64,000 nt of DNA, taken from Lampris incognitus (Eukaryota > Chordata > Actinopteri > Lampriformes > Lampridae). The translations under genes and the position numbers were made by a program. The DNA lies in contig NC_079223.1 of NCBI RefSeq assembly GCF_029633865.1, forward strand, positions 30,578,782-30,642,781, written 5' to 3'. The notes under the pieces are model-generated. The model worked only from the letters and a program-made list of their open reading frames with translations, did not search any database and had not been told where the DNA came from. Below are positions 10,908 through 22,296 of the stretch, in pieces (within the stretch, counting starts at the first letter, position 1; each line of letters opens with the position of its first letter).

Positions 10908-13900
10908 TCAGACTGGATTCAAACACTTGCTGAGGCACTTGCAATAAATGAGACATTTCATCCCTCTGCCAGCACAAGAACATGAGGTACACTTATTAGA
11001 TCTGCAACTACACACCCCTGTTACTTGAGACAATGTATCTCTTGTGGAAACTGTGCTCCACTTGACGAAGAGTTCCTCTCCTTCGGTAGTCCAACCCCAT
11101 TCAATGACAGGGGGACAAGGGAGTTGTAGCAGGCTGTTTCCCCACAGCCATCCTGCCTGGAATGTAGCTCTCAACAGATGCTGTAGAAGCGCATCCTGAC
11201 TTGGGGGTAGGTCTCTCAGCTCATCATTAACTGAGTGCTTGAACAGCTGGAATCTGAGCTCATCTATACTGACACAGTTGTACAGTCCAGTCTTGTTGTA
11301 CCAGCTCATTACCCAGGGCTCAATAACTTCCATGCTTTCCTTAACTGTCTCGATACTAGGGCAGCAACTTAGTCCTCTCAAAGCAGCAGTGAGTTCTGTG
11401 GACTTACTGTGGTTTATCCAGGCTTTGTATTGAGCAGTCTTTGAGTGGCCAAAGAAGGCGCTCACAGAATCACAGCCACTAAAAGAATGGAACACAGGCA
11501 TGGCATCGGCCACATCTCCACCAAGCTTCTTGTGTGCTTCTGTGATTGAGTAGAATTGGCGTTTGCCAGGAACTGCAAAGTCAACTATAAGTTGCAAGTC
11601 ATTACATACTGATAGGAACTGTGTAGTGAACCCTAGTAGGATGACTACCACATCGGAGTCGACTGTTCTAACTGTAACTGACTTGATCCCCTTGTTTAGC
11701 ATGTGCATCACATGGCAAACGATGCGGTTGTCAGCCTCCTCAAGCATATCTATGCTGTCATAAAGCTGGATCTCGAAGCTTTCGCCGAAGTTTGCAAGCA
11801 CCTTTCTGCCGTAGGTGATGCTGAACTCCTTGTCCCAGTTCCACGCTTGTGCCTTAGCAATCCTGGCGAACATTAGATTCAGGGCTACTTTGTTGTCTAC
11901 ATTAGACAGAAAAGCTTCAAAGAATTGCTTAGATTCTGGCATGGTGTCATTCTCACTGAAAGCCATCTGTGAACTACCTGCTGATCCCCGGTTCTTCCTA
12001 GTCGCAGTCTTGATACTCATATTCTGGTAGAGGTCAGCCACAATGTCAATACGATTGGCTTTCTTCTCATGACCGATCCTGGCAATGCTGTTCAACACTT
12101 TGATTACAAAGTCTTGGAATGTCATGCCTTTGGTGAGAGACTTTGCCATGATTCGTACTTGCACAGACAAATCTATCACAAGTCCTTCTGGGGATGTAGA
12201 TTGAACTTGTACACCGATGTCCTTAAGAATTTGAGACTTTTGGCTATGATAAATATCCCCATCCTTTGTTGACAAGGCGTCGGGTAAACCTGAAATTGAA
12301 ATGAATAGTTAAGCTAAGTGTAACTCTTGGGCTTACTGTCAAATCAATTAACTTGAATGTGAAATTGAATCAATGAATATCACTGTATTAAAAATCTGGT
12401 AAGACTTAAGTAACATCTAAAATATTTGAATAACTGACTTTATATCAATTAGTTTCACCTGTGAATTCACCACCAAATAACTTCCTTGTCTCTTCTTCTC
12501 TTGATCTGCAGGCCTCCTTCAGCTTTGCAAAGGTTCCTTTGGGTGGCTTGATTGCAGGGCTAGCGAGTTGGACTTTTGCACATGAACTTGGGAGTTTCAG
12601 GGCATTTCGTGAGATGGTTGCATTGACATCCTTCTTACTTAATACAATTCGCTCCTGCACAAACTGGTCATGCTGAGTTTTGCCGACTGTAAAGACAAAA
12701 CTGGAGTCTTTACTTATGACATCTGGGAAGGGAATGGATGAGTTCAACCTCATGAACTGAGCTTCATCGAACGGGTTGGTAAGGATACCCTGGTACACCT
12801 TGAGTGTGTGGCTTGAAAATGTTTCCTTGAAGGAATCCAGCATTTCTTTGTGCCCGTGTGATGGATCTTGACCTTCGACCTCATCTAGGTAGCGCTGGAT
12901 TTCGGGTAGCGCAAGTTCGAGTTTCCTGAAGAACTCTTGATCTTCCCGATTGATGATATCGACATATCCAGTGTCAGACTTGATGACCTTTATGTTATGT
13001 TCCTGCTTTTGATCACATGCAATCTTTGAGAATGGGTTGTCTCTGGTGTTTACTGTGAAAGAGCCTGAAAGACATTCCTTGAACAAGTATGGGTGTCTCC
13101 ATTTGAGCTCTTTGAGATCCTGAAGAAACACTGATGCCCATCTGGCATAGTGTGTATGATCAAGTGCAAAGAAAAGAGGAATGAGCTGCTCAAGTGCACT
13201 GATCATCATGATGAAGTTTGCCTCTCGAAAGGATCTTATGAAGATAAGAACCTTCTTGATTGTGTCAACAACATTGTTCCAGTAGTGAAACATGGGGCTG
13301 TTTTCATTGGCCACCCAGTTACTCCAAGTCAAACTGTTGTCCTCTAGACGTTTTGCCTGAAATGCTTCATCTCTCTTCTTGGCCAGCACCACAGCCAGGA
13401 GTTGAATACAGTATCTAGCCTTCTTTATGGAATTCACATCGCAGACAGCAGTTGTCAGACCTGTGATATTCAGATTTGCTGAGGTTAAGATGGTATCAAG
13501 GCCAGTTCCTTTTATCAACTGCCCAACACAGACAAGAGAAACCTTCTCAAGGTGCAGCCCACCCATGAACGCGAAGTATGAATGAGAAAACTCTTCCCCC
13601 ATGGCCCACTGTATCATCTTCTTGATGGCATAAAGGGGCTGATCGGATCCACCCACTGCAACCTGGCCTGGGTTAAGATATCTTGTGTGTGATACTGCTA
13701 TTCTCATGACATGGAGCTGAAGGTGTTCAGTGTTGCTAGCATGGTCAATCACTGGCAGGATGCAGTTGATTGTTTTGGGAACATCTGTCTGGTCACGTTC
13801 CTTTGAAGCATGGTGACAGGTCCAAGTAACAGGCTGTAATGCATCAGATCCAATGTTCTTCATAGCCACCATCAAAAACTCTTCTTCCTCTTCCATGCTT

Positions 13901-15868
13901 TTCTGAAACACGACTTTTAGCTCTGCGTCAACTTCTTCAACATTGATGGTCTGTAGAGGGCGACAAGACTCCTTAAAGACCTTCTGCTCCATTACGCTCA
14001 GATATTCCTCCAACACTGTTTCCAAGCCCGGTGTGTTAGGGTTAATGTCCCTGGAAAATCTTCTCTCCCTTGAGAGGCCTTCCCCTGCTACACGGGGAAA
14101 CTGTAGACAAGTCATTGCCGTAGCATTGCAGTTCTTAGATGCTGTAGGCGATGAACTCTGCTCATTTATGTTGTCATCTGTAAATGTGGTAAATAACCCT
14201 TGTCTCAAGGCGTGGGGTAGCACCTTTCCCTGTGATCTTAGGAAGAGCTCTCTCATTGACAGGGAGATTTCGTCAATGCAGATAAGGGTGGAACAGTAGG
14301 AATGTGTCAGACCTAGTTCAAATGTTGTCTGTAACACATTATTGCTTCTCGTCATTGCATAGAGCTTCAGGGTCAGATATCGATTCACAGGCTCTTCCAC
14401 TGACCTGTGCCTCTTTTGGATGACAGAGCTTGACTGCTGTGAATCTTTCTTTGCATTTGGTCTGATCCTGGTGTTGAAACTTACGGTCTGGCACAGTTGT
14501 TCGAGATGCATCGGAAGATCTTCATATCGTGCGGTTCCATCACAAAGCAGTGACATCAGCATCTTCAGTTTGAAATTGCTCTTCATCCGTAGTCCTTCTG
14601 TAGACAAGTCTGAAAGTCGGGTGCTTTCACTGTCTCTTCGATTCTTTATTACTTCAGCCCGAACAGGTTTTGTGACTTTGCAAAGTGAATCTAAAAAGTC
14701 ACTGTCACTGATTACATTGTCCAAACTACCCTTCTTAATAACCCTGTAATGTGCCCCTGTCTCTTTCTGCACTACATTTATGTCCAGACAGCTGTTCGAG
14801 AGTTTCTCAGCAAATCGTGTAGAGTGAGATTTGGGCCGGTCGAAGCCCAAATCTTCAACTTTCTGCAGATAAATATTCTCGAGTTTGTGAAGATCAAAAA
14901 CATTTTCTGAGCTGTCATCAATGAAGTTCCCTACTTCCTCCATGGCGATATATTCAGCATACTGGATCATGTCTGGGGAGTTCTGTGATGAAGTTCTTTC
15001 TTGCTTTATCCTGCAGCTCGCTGAACTGTATCTAGTAAGAAGAAATAATCAAATTATTAAAATATATATATATATGGCCCGACTATAGCTCAACTTAAGA
15101 ATTGAACTTAAAAGGGTATGTTGTGCTGGCTCACCTGTTACGGTATCTTGAGTGGCACTTCCTGTGATAGAATAACTCCCGTGATCTAACATCAGTTTCA
15201 AGTAATCTGAGTATTTTGCCATCATTCAGGACTTTGGCCATCATCTCTAGATTGTCTGTGAAATCCTTCACATGTTTTGCTGACTTTTCTTTTCCCGCAG
15301 CAGCTAACAATGGTTCTGATTTGTCCTTCTTCCGAGGGTTCTCAATGGCTGGCTCTTCACAATAGAAGCAAAGTTCGGCTCCAAACGCAAGACTAGGCCC
15401 AGCCTTTGCTCGTGTGTTTGCCCCAATAGTCTGGTGATCTGCAAGGTCCAGTTCTCTTTTCCGTTTACGATCCTTCGCACAATTGAAATGGCTGTTATTA
15501 TAGCGATCATAGCAACTCTTGTGGATTTTATATCCATCCTGTAAAGTTTCTGCATTGACAGCTGACAGTCTCTGTGAAAGATTGATATCCGCATCATTGG
15601 TGATCAGTCCGGATTCCTCAAACAGTTTTACTTGGTGAAGCAGCTTAGGAGCTGTGACAGCAGTTATGTCCCTTCCACCAGATTCCTGTCATGAATTTAG
15701 AAATGAAATGTTGGACTCATTGCTGTCATAAACATTACATTACTGAAGGAATACGCATGAAAACTAACACTGTTGGACTCATTGATGTCATAAACATTAT
15801 ACTACTGAAGCACACACGTGAAAACTAACCTTGCAGACAATGCACAGGGTCTTGTTCCCTAGTTCCAT
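10908..15868 (-). CDS. Academ-like transposase with XPG/PIN-like nuclease, four exons
   Basis: Four exons with GT-AG borders: 15868-15830 (ATG, MELGNKTLCIVCK), 15685-15135, 15031-12459 and 12289-10908. The summed length is 4,545 nt, exactly 1,515 codons, and phases agree at every junction with no internal stop, so about 1,514 aa. Visible parts: N-terminal Cys/His patterns (CIVCK near residue 9; HKSCYDRY, CFYCEEP and FYHRKCHSRY up to about residue 195); a long region of no recognised fold (about 200-1050); then a PIN/XPG-like segment with acidic clusters IDIVADLY (about 1136), LEEAD (about 1237), VDSDVVVILL (about 1264) and GCD (about 1326). The last 38 residues hold a CxC-rich, Tesmin/CRC-like finger with nine cysteines. 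The nuclease and finger are taken to act in transposition; that role is inference. First-exon choice rests on the Cys pattern and consensus donor AAG/GTTAGT. Confidence 0.75.
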
Positions 15869-16702
15869 AGTTAGGATGGGGGATCATCTGATCATGGAAA
15901 ATCAGAACTAATTTAAACTTGATTTTTCTGTACACAAGTTTGTAACAGAGTGATGTTTCACTGGTATGGCACAATACATCCACCCTCCCACAAAAATAGC
16001 ATGCAATAAACAATGTTATTTATTCTTCTGCATAGATACAAAATATAGTCCAATAAAAGTGTGTCCAAATATAGCATAATAAAAGTGTTGTTACTACAAA
16101 TACTTTCACCCTTTCATACCAGCCAACTAAAAATGCCCAAAATTAACCAACATGTGTAGAGCAAGCAGACACACAAACACCAACTGTCCAAAAGTAGGTA
16201 ATGCCTTAGCCAAATACTACAACTGTGCAACTGTGCTGTCGAGTGTATCGAGCAAGTCATGCTTGCAAGGCTAGTTAGGCCTACACATATGAGCTAAGGT
16301 GAAAATAATGTTTTACAAGGTAAACATACAAAAATAAAACAACACTGTTCCTTACCATCCATCCACGAGGTCAGGAACAAATTAACTCACTGATATGAAG
16401 GCCAGATGAGGCATGCATGTCATATTTTGGCAAATGTTTACAGTAAACTAGCTTTACTGAAACATGTGCACTTCTGCTTCCTTTCCTGTAGAATCAACCA
16501 CTTGATAAACAAACAGCGCCAATTTGTAATTGTGGTCAGAGGCGGCATTACATCCCAAGTGATAAGAACCACAGACAACTAAGATATTTTCTAAACTCAT
16601 GATTCGTGTGTGTATTGTGCTTCGTGCTTTATAACAGAGGCAGCGAATGAGATTCATGTCAAATATAGCTTTTTACAACCTTCAGGAGCTGATACGTGAA
16701 AC
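15869..16702. other. Upstream region of the Academ-like gene, inside the element
   Basis: AT-rich, no supported coding. It lies between the putative start codon and the right TIR, so it would hold the promoter of the transposase gene. No distinct promoter motif was identified. Confidence 0.4.
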
Positions 16703-17016
16703 GTGACCAGTAAAAATTAGTTTTCTTAAAATATCTGAAAAAGTAAAGGTTTTGGGGTATATGTTTGTTCATAATGCTTATATAAATGTGGTGCTTCTGC
16801 TTCTTTTGAGCCCATGATCAGCTCTCTGCGACATTCAGGAGCCGAGATACTGATTTCCAGGCCTAAAAAGTGGGCGTGGCCATTTCAGAGACTTCCCCCA
16901 CCTAAAATTTTGGGCTCCTTGCATTTTTTTCTTTATTGGACTCTAAATTAACAGAAAAACATAGGCTCAAATGTGAATGACTTTTTGCAGCCATTTTGCC
17001 TTAACTGACTAGACTA
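16703..17016 (-). repeat. Right terminal inverted repeat of the Academ-like element
   Basis: Inverted partner of 10185-10508. It ends at AGACTA and is followed by the CTT target duplication. Confidence 0.85.
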
Positions 17017-17019
17017 CTT

Positions 17020-17461
17020 TGAAGACTCACCCATTGGGGATACAGAGGCGACACAGCAGAGTTGTTAACAACATTGACGACAGTGGTAAAAAGTAGAGGA
17101 AGTCATATCAAAGATTGAGTCACATGACTCAGGCACACATACTATTTCTCCCCACATCGCTGTCTGACTGCTTGGCTGGTTGTCACCCTATTCTTTAATC
17201 TGTTAGGGTCTAATTGTGAGTAATGATGCTTTTGGCCAATATGGCTTGTAGCGCAGCCATCCCCTCTGTGCCCACTCAGCATATCCAACCCATCTGTGAG
17301 CCACACACAAATGTGCACACACACACACACACACACACATACACATACACCACCCTTATAGATACACATACAAGAACAAAAATTATCCCACCCACACAAC
17401 ATCCACACCGATACACATTGAAACAGCCTCGCATATGCCCACATATCATTACACCTCTCTC

Positions 17462-17503
<42 letters not shown>

Positions 17504-18285
17504 AAAATCACACACACACACACACACGTGTGCACATACATGCACACATAGCAGGCATCAGCTTAAGCACATTGGCTAACCAGCAAAGAGGATTCATAAC
17601 ACACCAAATTAGCGTTAGATTTGCAATGAAAGATCAGTTCATTAAAAATGCATTAAATATGAGCGGGTTGAGTTGATGCTAAATGGAAGGGGGGGATTAA
17701 TTTAGGCTGTCGCTCTCTTGCTTTCTTTTTCTGCTTCTCTCATCTGCTTCACTCCTCTCCCTGGCTGAAGGCTAGTATCTTGTCTCGAATGGCTGTAATA
17801 TCGTCTTTTGTGACAAAATCAGTGTTGCATGTCAACATTATAGCCAGAAGATCCCTTTCAAGCTCATCCAGTAGCTGGTGTTTGTTTTGGTCCAGTCGAT
17901 CAAAGGGGGCAAGGGAACAATCAGAAATTGAAGAGCATTTAGGTGATTTGTATGGGCAAGTAATTAGCCTGGTCCAATCGGAGATCAGAGGGGGTTTGGT
18001 TTCCCCGGCAAAACAGAGATTTAATTTGACGACTAAGACTTCAGTGCTTTAATCTGACCTCGTCTGAGATCAAAGGGGTTTGACCCCTCTGAAACGGGAT
18101 GGTGTCCATTCAAACAACAGTGAGAGGTCAGTTTGTGTTACCAGCTGGAGGATGAGAAGGAAACCCTGAACACGATCGTGCTACTTCCATGTCCTGTATT
18201 GACTCTATAGCTACAGTCAAACTAGACATTTTATCGTTACTGTGTGGCCATAATCCAATGGCGTTATGCATAGCCTGTGGCTTTA
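17020..18285. other. Spacer with microsatellites, no assignable gene
   Basis: Contains (CA)n at about 17312-17341, (CT)n at 17457-17498 and (CA)n at about 17510-17527. A 90-codon frame at 17780-18052 (serine run, no family motif) has no splice context and is not supported as a gene. Confidence 0.5.
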
Positions 18286-18300
18286 CTTGAATCTATTGCT

Positions 18301-18501
18301 TTTTTTTCTTATTAAGACGCATTCACGTGACGAACACAAGCCGACTCCGCCCCCTCCCGAAGACAGCGTTGCCAATGATTGCTGCTTCATCAAGTCCGGC
18401 CATAGTCGGATCTGACGAGACCGGGGCGCGAACCCCAGTCCCCAGTGGGCAACTGCATCGACACAAAACCGATGCTTAGACCGCTACACCACCGCGGACC
18501 C
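18301..18501 (-). mobile_element. tRNA-derived SINE with perfect 15-bp TSD
   Basis: On the minus strand it opens GGGTCCGCGGTGGTGTAGCG (A-box-like TGGTGTAGCGG), has a B-box-like GGTTCGCGCCCC, then a non-tRNA body (GATGAAGCAGCAATCATTGG) and an A-rich tail (AATAAGAAAAAAAA). CTTGAATCTATTGCT occurs at both flanks, 18286-18300 and 18502-18516, an exact target duplication. Confidence 0.85.
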
Positions 18502-18542
18502 CTTGAATCTATTGCTATATTGTTTTTTTTATTTTTTATTTC

Positions 18543-18622
18543 AGCGCTCCTTCTCCAAGCGCTTTGAGTGGCTGTTGCAGCTAGAAAACTGCTGTATAAA
18601 ATGCATCTTGATTGATTGATTG
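18543..18622 (+). repeat. LINE/SINE 3' tail with (TTGA)n end
   Basis: AGCGCTTTGAGTGGCTGTTG, then AGAAAACTGCTGTATAAAAT, then CTTGATTGATTGATTG matches the L2-type tail (stem-forming AGCGC...CGCTATATAAA and a short tandem end). Confidence 0.5.
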
Positions 18623-18821
18623 AGCCCTCCTCGTGGTTTTCATGCAGTGTTTTTTTAATTATATCTGATTTTCATACGCTAAACAAACCCTAACCCTAAA
18701 ATAAAGGGGGTAAAAAGCAAATCTAAACGTTAATACGTACAAAGCCTGGTTTCTATGATGTGACGTTATAACTTTTACTCTTGTCTACTCTGTGCATCCA
18801 GGCCCGTAGCCAGAAACATAT

Positions 18822-18973
18822 TGTAGCGAATTCGGGGGGCAACCACAGGAACTACCGCGGCCGGGACGCGAACCTGTATCGCCCGCACTGCGGGAGACAT
18901 CGCTAACCGCTCGACTAAAGGGTCAGACCCGCGAGCTAGTGGCCAGCGTGTCTACTAATCCATGCACGTTACA
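18822..18973 (-). repeat. TRIM terminal repeat (3' copy)
   Basis: 152 bp; A-box-like at 18901-18917 and B-box-like at 18863-18874 on the minus strand. Shorter than its partner by a small deletion near 18840. Confidence 0.75.
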
Positions 18974-19091
18974 CTACCCCTCCTCCTTCTGGAAGCGCGT
19001 CCCCGCGCTTAAGCATATCAGCTCCTTCACGCCTCAGGGCGCATACACTTCCGATGACCTTACGGTCGCTCCATCCCAGTTCTGACACCAA

Positions 19092-19248
19092 TGTAGCGAA
19101 TTCGGGGGACAACGCAACCACAGGAACTGCCGCGGCCGGGAAGCGAACCCGCATCGACCGCACCGCAGGAGACATCGCTAGCCGCTAGACTAAAGGGTCA
19201 GACCCGCGAGCCAGCGGCCAGCGTGTCTTCTTATCCGTGCACGTTACA
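19092..19248 (-). repeat. TRIM terminal repeat (5' copy)
   Basis: 157 bp; A-box-like at 19176-19192 and B-box-like at 19138-19149 on the minus strand. The T-stem-like GCGGG...CCCGG flanks the B box. Confidence 0.75.
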
Positions 19249-19420
19249 ATATTTTTTTGGGGGGGGGGGGGGGGGTCGGGCAACACTGCCGAAAGCTACC
19301 GGTAAATAAAATTCCCACACTGTATACTATAGCCTAATACCCAACCGTACGGTAAATGTCAACGTATTAATGGCCCATAGATAATCATCAATGCATTAAT
19401 AAATAAAAGTGGGTCTTACC

Positions 19421-21770
19421 TTATAAAAGCAGGTCCAATCGTCTTTTTTGTCTGCAAAAGATGTCCAGTACCTCTTCCGGCGTCACCACAATGTCTCTGT
19501 GCTCCGAGAGCAATGTCAGTCCATTAAGCCGTCTTTCCGTCATTGTACTGCGCATTTTGTCCTTGATCCTTCCCAGACGGGAAAAACTTCTCTCGACATG
19601 GGCACTGGTGACAGGAAGCGTGGTCAAAACGCGGAGAAGCTGGAAGATGCTTGGAAACAACTCACTGTTACAGACATTTAATGCCTCAATGGCATTTTGT
19701 GGAACATAAGTTGCATCTTTCCATTTATCCCGCCAGGTGTCAATTTCTGACTTTACAACTTCCAGATGCGGTGACACTTCATCAGGATACAGGTTGGAGA
19801 GCGCTTGAGCTGAGCTGTCGTTCGGCATGCTGACCTTAGATGGCAGTAAGGAGCAGAGGTTGGAGATCACATTTCTGTGTTTGCTGAAGCGTTCCTTCAT
19901 CTGTGATGAATAAAAGTCAAGCATGACTATGAAAAGCTTTTGCCGGTAGTGATTTTCACAGGCCTTCAATGGATCCTCATTGCAGTCCATGCCTCTTCGT
20001 GGTCGAAATTCAACCCCATACTTGGCTGCTTGGGAAGAGGTCTTTTGGAAAATCTGCCTGAACTCTATCTCAGAGTTAGCCCTCATCTCATCTACCTGCT
20101 TAATAACAGTATCATCAGCTGAAACGCAACTCACCAAGTCACAATTTTCCTTCTGAAGGAAGGTGGACAGGTGGTAGGTTTTTGCAAGCATCTTCTCACT
20201 CACATTCATGGACAGCATGAATTCTGCATTGTCAATTGAATTAAAGAGCTGAGTGGCTTTGACAGATGTGTCTCCTGTGAAGGTTTCACTGATTTTCTGC
20301 AGGCTGGATCGCACAGGGTCTGAAAGCTCGTTGAATGTAAATATTGCGTCGTGGCGTTCGACCCATCTCGTTTCACACAACTTCGTCAGTCGCGTTTTCT
20401 TGCAGTCGGGTAAAAGACGCTCCGTCTCGTGCCGCAGACTGCATGCAGACCGCAAAGCCGAATCATGGAAAAAAGTGCAGATTTCCGAGACAATTCCAAA
20501 GCAATTTCGCACCATCTGTACAGTGCAGCACTTGTTTAGGACCAAATTCAAACTGTGGCTGGCACAGTGCACATAAACTGCTTGCTTGTGCTTCTCTTTG
20601 ATTTTAGCTTGGGCACCATTTAAACGGCCACTCATGGCAGATGCGCCGTCGTATCCCTGGCCACGTAAAAACTGTAAATCAACGCCGGCATTTGTCAACT
20701 GGCTTTCGATTGAATTGGCGATTGCCTCCCCGGTTAACTTCTCGATATCAACAAAGGACAAAAAATCCTCTCTGATGCTATATTGGCTGTCATGCTGGTT
20801 CACGTATCTGACACAGACAGAAAGCTGCTCCCGCCCTGAAACATCTTTCATTTCATCTGCCAACACAGCGAAACACTGCGCGGAGTTTACTTTCTGCACC
20901 AGTTTGTTTGTTATCACATCTCCAATGATGCTGATTATTTCATTTTGTACATCAGGACTGCAGTAGCTAGCGTTTGCTGCACATTTACTCAAGTGTTGTA
21001 ACAGTACTGTGTCGCCAGATGTAGCCCTAAACCTGAGTAAAGCCCTGAAATTTCCGTCATTGTGAGTTGGCTCATTCAATGTCACTGGTCCTGAATCAAT
21101 ATCACCTCTCAGGGCGAGTTCTTGGCGACCGCAAAAAATCAACGTTGCAATGATGCTTTTGAGTTTTTCTCTGTTTTCTTGGACTCGCTTTTTTCTCTCA
21201 GAATCTAGCCTCAATGAAATTGCATCCATTTTATTGTTGAGAACCATTTGGAAATTGTCCGCTTTCAAACATGCATACCTTGTGATATGCCTTTTGTGCA
21301 TGGTCTTTGAACGTCTCTAAAGCATGTTTCCAGTCTGAGAAGTGGACATTAATTAGCTTGCCAGCTTTTCTGTGCCCTCCCTTGCCCACATGCTCGACTG
21401 CAAACGCAACACAGTGCTTACAAAAACAACCGTCGGACCTTGTTGAGTATACTAGCCAGCTACACTGGTCAATCCAATGACGTTGGAAACGTAGTTTACC
21501 TCCTAGTTTCGTAGGGAATGTTTTTCCGGTATTAGCCGTCCAGTCCAGTGAGTATATTTCTCTTCTCTGTTCGTCTGATATTTTCCCACCAATATAATCC
21601 ACAAAGTCGTGTGAAAACGTTTTCGAGGTAGAGGACGGCGGGTCTGCTAACTCTGGCTCCGTTTCCGAGGAGGAGGGCAGTGGGTCTGCTAAGACTTGCT
21701 CCGGAAAATCGGTAACGTTATTGGCCAGATCATCTGTAATGTTCTTTTTTTCTTTTTTGAGTCGGGACAC
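19421..21770 (-). pseudogene. hAT transposase, ZMYM1/DUF4371-like, one frameshift
   Basis: The N-terminal part (21770-21231) starts MSRLKKEKK and has the TTF-type zinc-finger region: GGKISDEQRREIYSLDW, FQRHWIDQCSWLVYS, DGCFCKHCVAFAVEH, then HYHK-like AYHK. The C-terminal part (21301-19421) continues with KADNFQMVLNNKMDAIS, RQELALRGD, the catalytic-region VLADEMKDVSGREQLSVCVR, GQGYDGASAMSGR, VHCASHSLNL, ETRWVERHDA, and the hAT C-terminal block PVTSAHVERSFSRLGRIK. The two frames overlap and belong together; a single 1-nt indel near 21240-21290 separates them. No other break is visible, so the copy is young but probably not autonomous. Confidence 0.85.
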
Positions 21771-22296
21771 GTTGAAACAAAAAAATCACTGATTTTACGA
21801 GTATTAACTTTACTGCTCTTGCCTGATTTACAGGTAGCTTTCGGCGGCTCCATTGCTTTTGAAAAGCAAACTATAGATCGACCATTTAGCTAGCATAACC
21901 AGTGGCAGGTTGCTTAGCTGACTCGTCAGACCCCTGAGCCAATCAAAAGCGTGTGATTTTATTTGTTTCACGAAACAGACCAATAAGATACATCATGTTT
22001 GGAAACAAATTAACTGACAGGTTTAACGCCTGTCAGTCACGGTAGATGCAGTGTATGAGTAGGCTAGAGGGGCGGTGACAAATAATCAAAACGATAACTA
22101 AATAATAATTGGTGCCATTTCAGACGGGCCGTGGGGTTTCGGGGGGGGGGGGGTTCAGACACGAAAACCACCTACCTGGCTACGTGCCCGTGTGCATCCA
22201 ACACCTGTTGCATGTCTGTCCATTCTGGAAGTGGGCTACCTCCTCTGTTGCGCCTCCTGAGGTTTCTCCCCCTTTTTTTACCGGATACAATTTTCT

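Larger units (their letters stand above)
10185..17016 (-). mobile_element. Academ-like DNA transposon, apparently complete, 3-bp TSD
   Basis: Two long inverted copies bound the element: 10185-10508 and the reverse complement of 16703-17016. Both begin TAGTCTRGTCAGTTAAGG when read inward. Immediately outside, CTT (10182-10184) is repeated as CTT (17017-17019), consistent with a 3-bp TSD. Inside is one minus-strand gene with four exons and an uninterrupted frame. The combination of long TIRs, a 3-4 bp TSD, a giant protein with an XPG/PIN-like nuclease segment and a Cys-rich C-terminal finger is what is described for the Academ superfamily. I cannot run the search that would settle the superfamily. 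The exact termini are inferred from where TIR similarity ends. Confidence 0.7.
18822..19248 (-). mobile_element. TRIM-like LTR element with tRNA-like terminal repeats
   Basis: Two direct repeats of 152 and 157 bp (18822-18973 and 19092-19248), each TGTA...TACA, flank a 118-bp interior. On the minus strand the interior opens one base after the first repeat with TGGTGTCAGAACTGGGATGG, a primer-binding-site-like TGG start. It closes with the purine tract AGAAGGAGGAGGGG three bases before the second repeat. ATAT occurs on both outer flanks (18818-18821, 19249-19252), a 4-bp TSD. Each repeat contains a tRNA-like A box (TAGTCKAGCGGYTAGCG) and B box (GGTTCGCKTCCC). It codes for nothing. The alternative is two tandem tRNA-SINE copies, but the PBS, the purine tract and the TSD favour a TRIM. 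Confidence 0.7.
18799..22190 (-). mobile_element. hAT transposon (ZMYM/DUF4371 type) with perfect 8-bp TSD
   Basis: Left end CAGGCCCGTAGCCAG (18799-18813) and right end CTGGCTACGTGCCCG (22176-22190) form a 15-bp TIR with two mismatches. G-rich runs follow inside both ends, as usual for this hAT group. TGTGCATC lies immediately outside on each side (18791-18798 and 22191-22198), a perfect 8-bp TSD. The element contains a two-part minus-strand transposase and, near its left end, a 427-bp TRIM-like insertion. Confidence 0.9.

Noticed and set aside
17223..17579. Overlapping frames rich in His-Thr and Cys-Val
   Set aside because: They are translations of (CA)n and (CT)n microsatellites on both strands, not genes. 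The same applies to frames at 23710-23965, 34274-34907, 42181-42507 and 53479-54067.
17780..18052. 90-codon plus-strand frame with a serine run as a host exon
   Set aside because: No recognised domain, no splice signals in phase at both ends, and no neighbouring exon.
18301..18501. Possible functional tRNA gene (A and B boxes present)
   Set aside because: No cloverleaf with a proper acceptor stem, a non-tRNA body, an A-rich tail and a perfect TSD show it is a SINE.
19461..20966. Plus-strand frames opposite the hAT transposase
   Set aside because: Antisense shadows of the minus-strand transposase, which carries all the family motifs.
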